Below, piece after piece: positions 12,721-12,773 of a stretch of 12,773 nt of DNA. The stretch is from CAYVMP01 sp964452635 (lineage in GTDB: Bacteria; Patescibacteriota; Minisyncoccia; Phycocordibacterales; DATDWN01), in assembly GCA_964452635.1 (NCBI GenBank), contig CAYVMP010000017.1:1-12773 (forward strand), in the 5' to 3' direction. Made by a program: the position numbers and the translations under genes. Below the pieces are notes generated by a model. The model was not told the origin of the DNA. It worked only from the letters and a program-made list of their open reading frames with translations, and did not search any database. Position 1 is the first letter of the stretch. Each line of letters begins with the position of its first letter.

Positions 12721-12773
12721 ATGATGATCGACGTAATAAAAGTTGTGGTTCCATCAGTTTTAACCTTTTTCTT
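12721..12773 (+). CDS. N-terminus of a membrane protein, possibly MraY (partial)
   Basis: An ATG at 12721 opens a frame to the window edge: 'MMIDVIKVVVPSVLTFF', a hydrophobic first helix. The pattern 'V(I/L)K...P..l.Ff' resembles the start of phospho-N-acetylmuramoyl-pentapeptide transferase, and the nearby carboxypeptidase and asnB would fit a cell-wall cluster, but 17 residues cannot prove it. The start codon could also be the second ATG at 12724. No Shine-Dalgarno is seen; the upstream DNA is the end of the inverted repeat plus 16 AT-rich bases. Confidence 0.4.
   Translation, partial: MMIDVIKVVVPSVLTFF

Noticed and set aside
1..12773. CRISPR array, tRNA or rRNA genes
   Set aside because: No regularly spaced direct repeats, no tRNA cloverleaf with TTCGA-type arm and CCA end, and no rRNA signature sequences were seen.

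Overview
The window looks like a chromosomal segment of a bacterium with a small genome, most plausibly a Patescibacteria/CPR lineage (Parcubacteria-like). This is an inference from compact spacing, FtsX/MacB permeases, an archaeal-type aspartyl-tRNA synthetase, and the almost complete lack of Shine-Dalgarno sequences in front of housekeeping genes. All reading frames are intact with the standard bacterial code. The 13 visible stop codons are nine TAA, four TAG and no TGA. No rRNA, tRNA, CRISPR array or transposase gene was seen.

Left part (1-4018): the end of an ABC-transporter ATPase, then two paralogous MacB/FtsX permeases (131-1402 and 2774-4018). Between them lie a 55-residue Cys/His-rich protein with its own near-ideal promoter, ribosome site and terminator, and a divergent gene for a DHH-like phosphoesterase. 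Middle (4043-6387): a minus-strand coiled-coil protein of unknown function with a strong ribosome site and terminator. It is divergent from aspS, and the two promoters appear to share one -35 box. A 16-bp CTGT-N8-ACAG palindrome lies at its predicted transcription start.

Between aspS and scpA (6386-6516, minus strand) is a candidate small RNA of about 96 nt. It has an extended -10 promoter, three hairpins, a seven-U terminator and two linkers carrying anti-Shine-Dalgarno (CCUCC) sequence. scpA and scpB (SMC-kleisin complex) follow but are split by a very AT-rich two-gene cassette (7365-9018): a membrane-anchored stand-alone receiver protein and a soluble histidine kinase-like protein.

Right part (9683-12773): a D,D-carboxypeptidase, a glutamine-dependent asparagine synthetase (possibly a peptidoglycan amidase), a 180-bp nested inverted repeat, and the first codons of a membrane protein that may be MraY. 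The set hints at a cell-wall neighbourhood.

A theme through the window is that -10 boxes sit 6-9 nt before the start codons of many genes, which predicts leaderless mRNAs. A minority of genes have strong GGAG/GGAGG ribosome sites. The candidate small RNA carries the complement of such sites, so the two observations may belong together.
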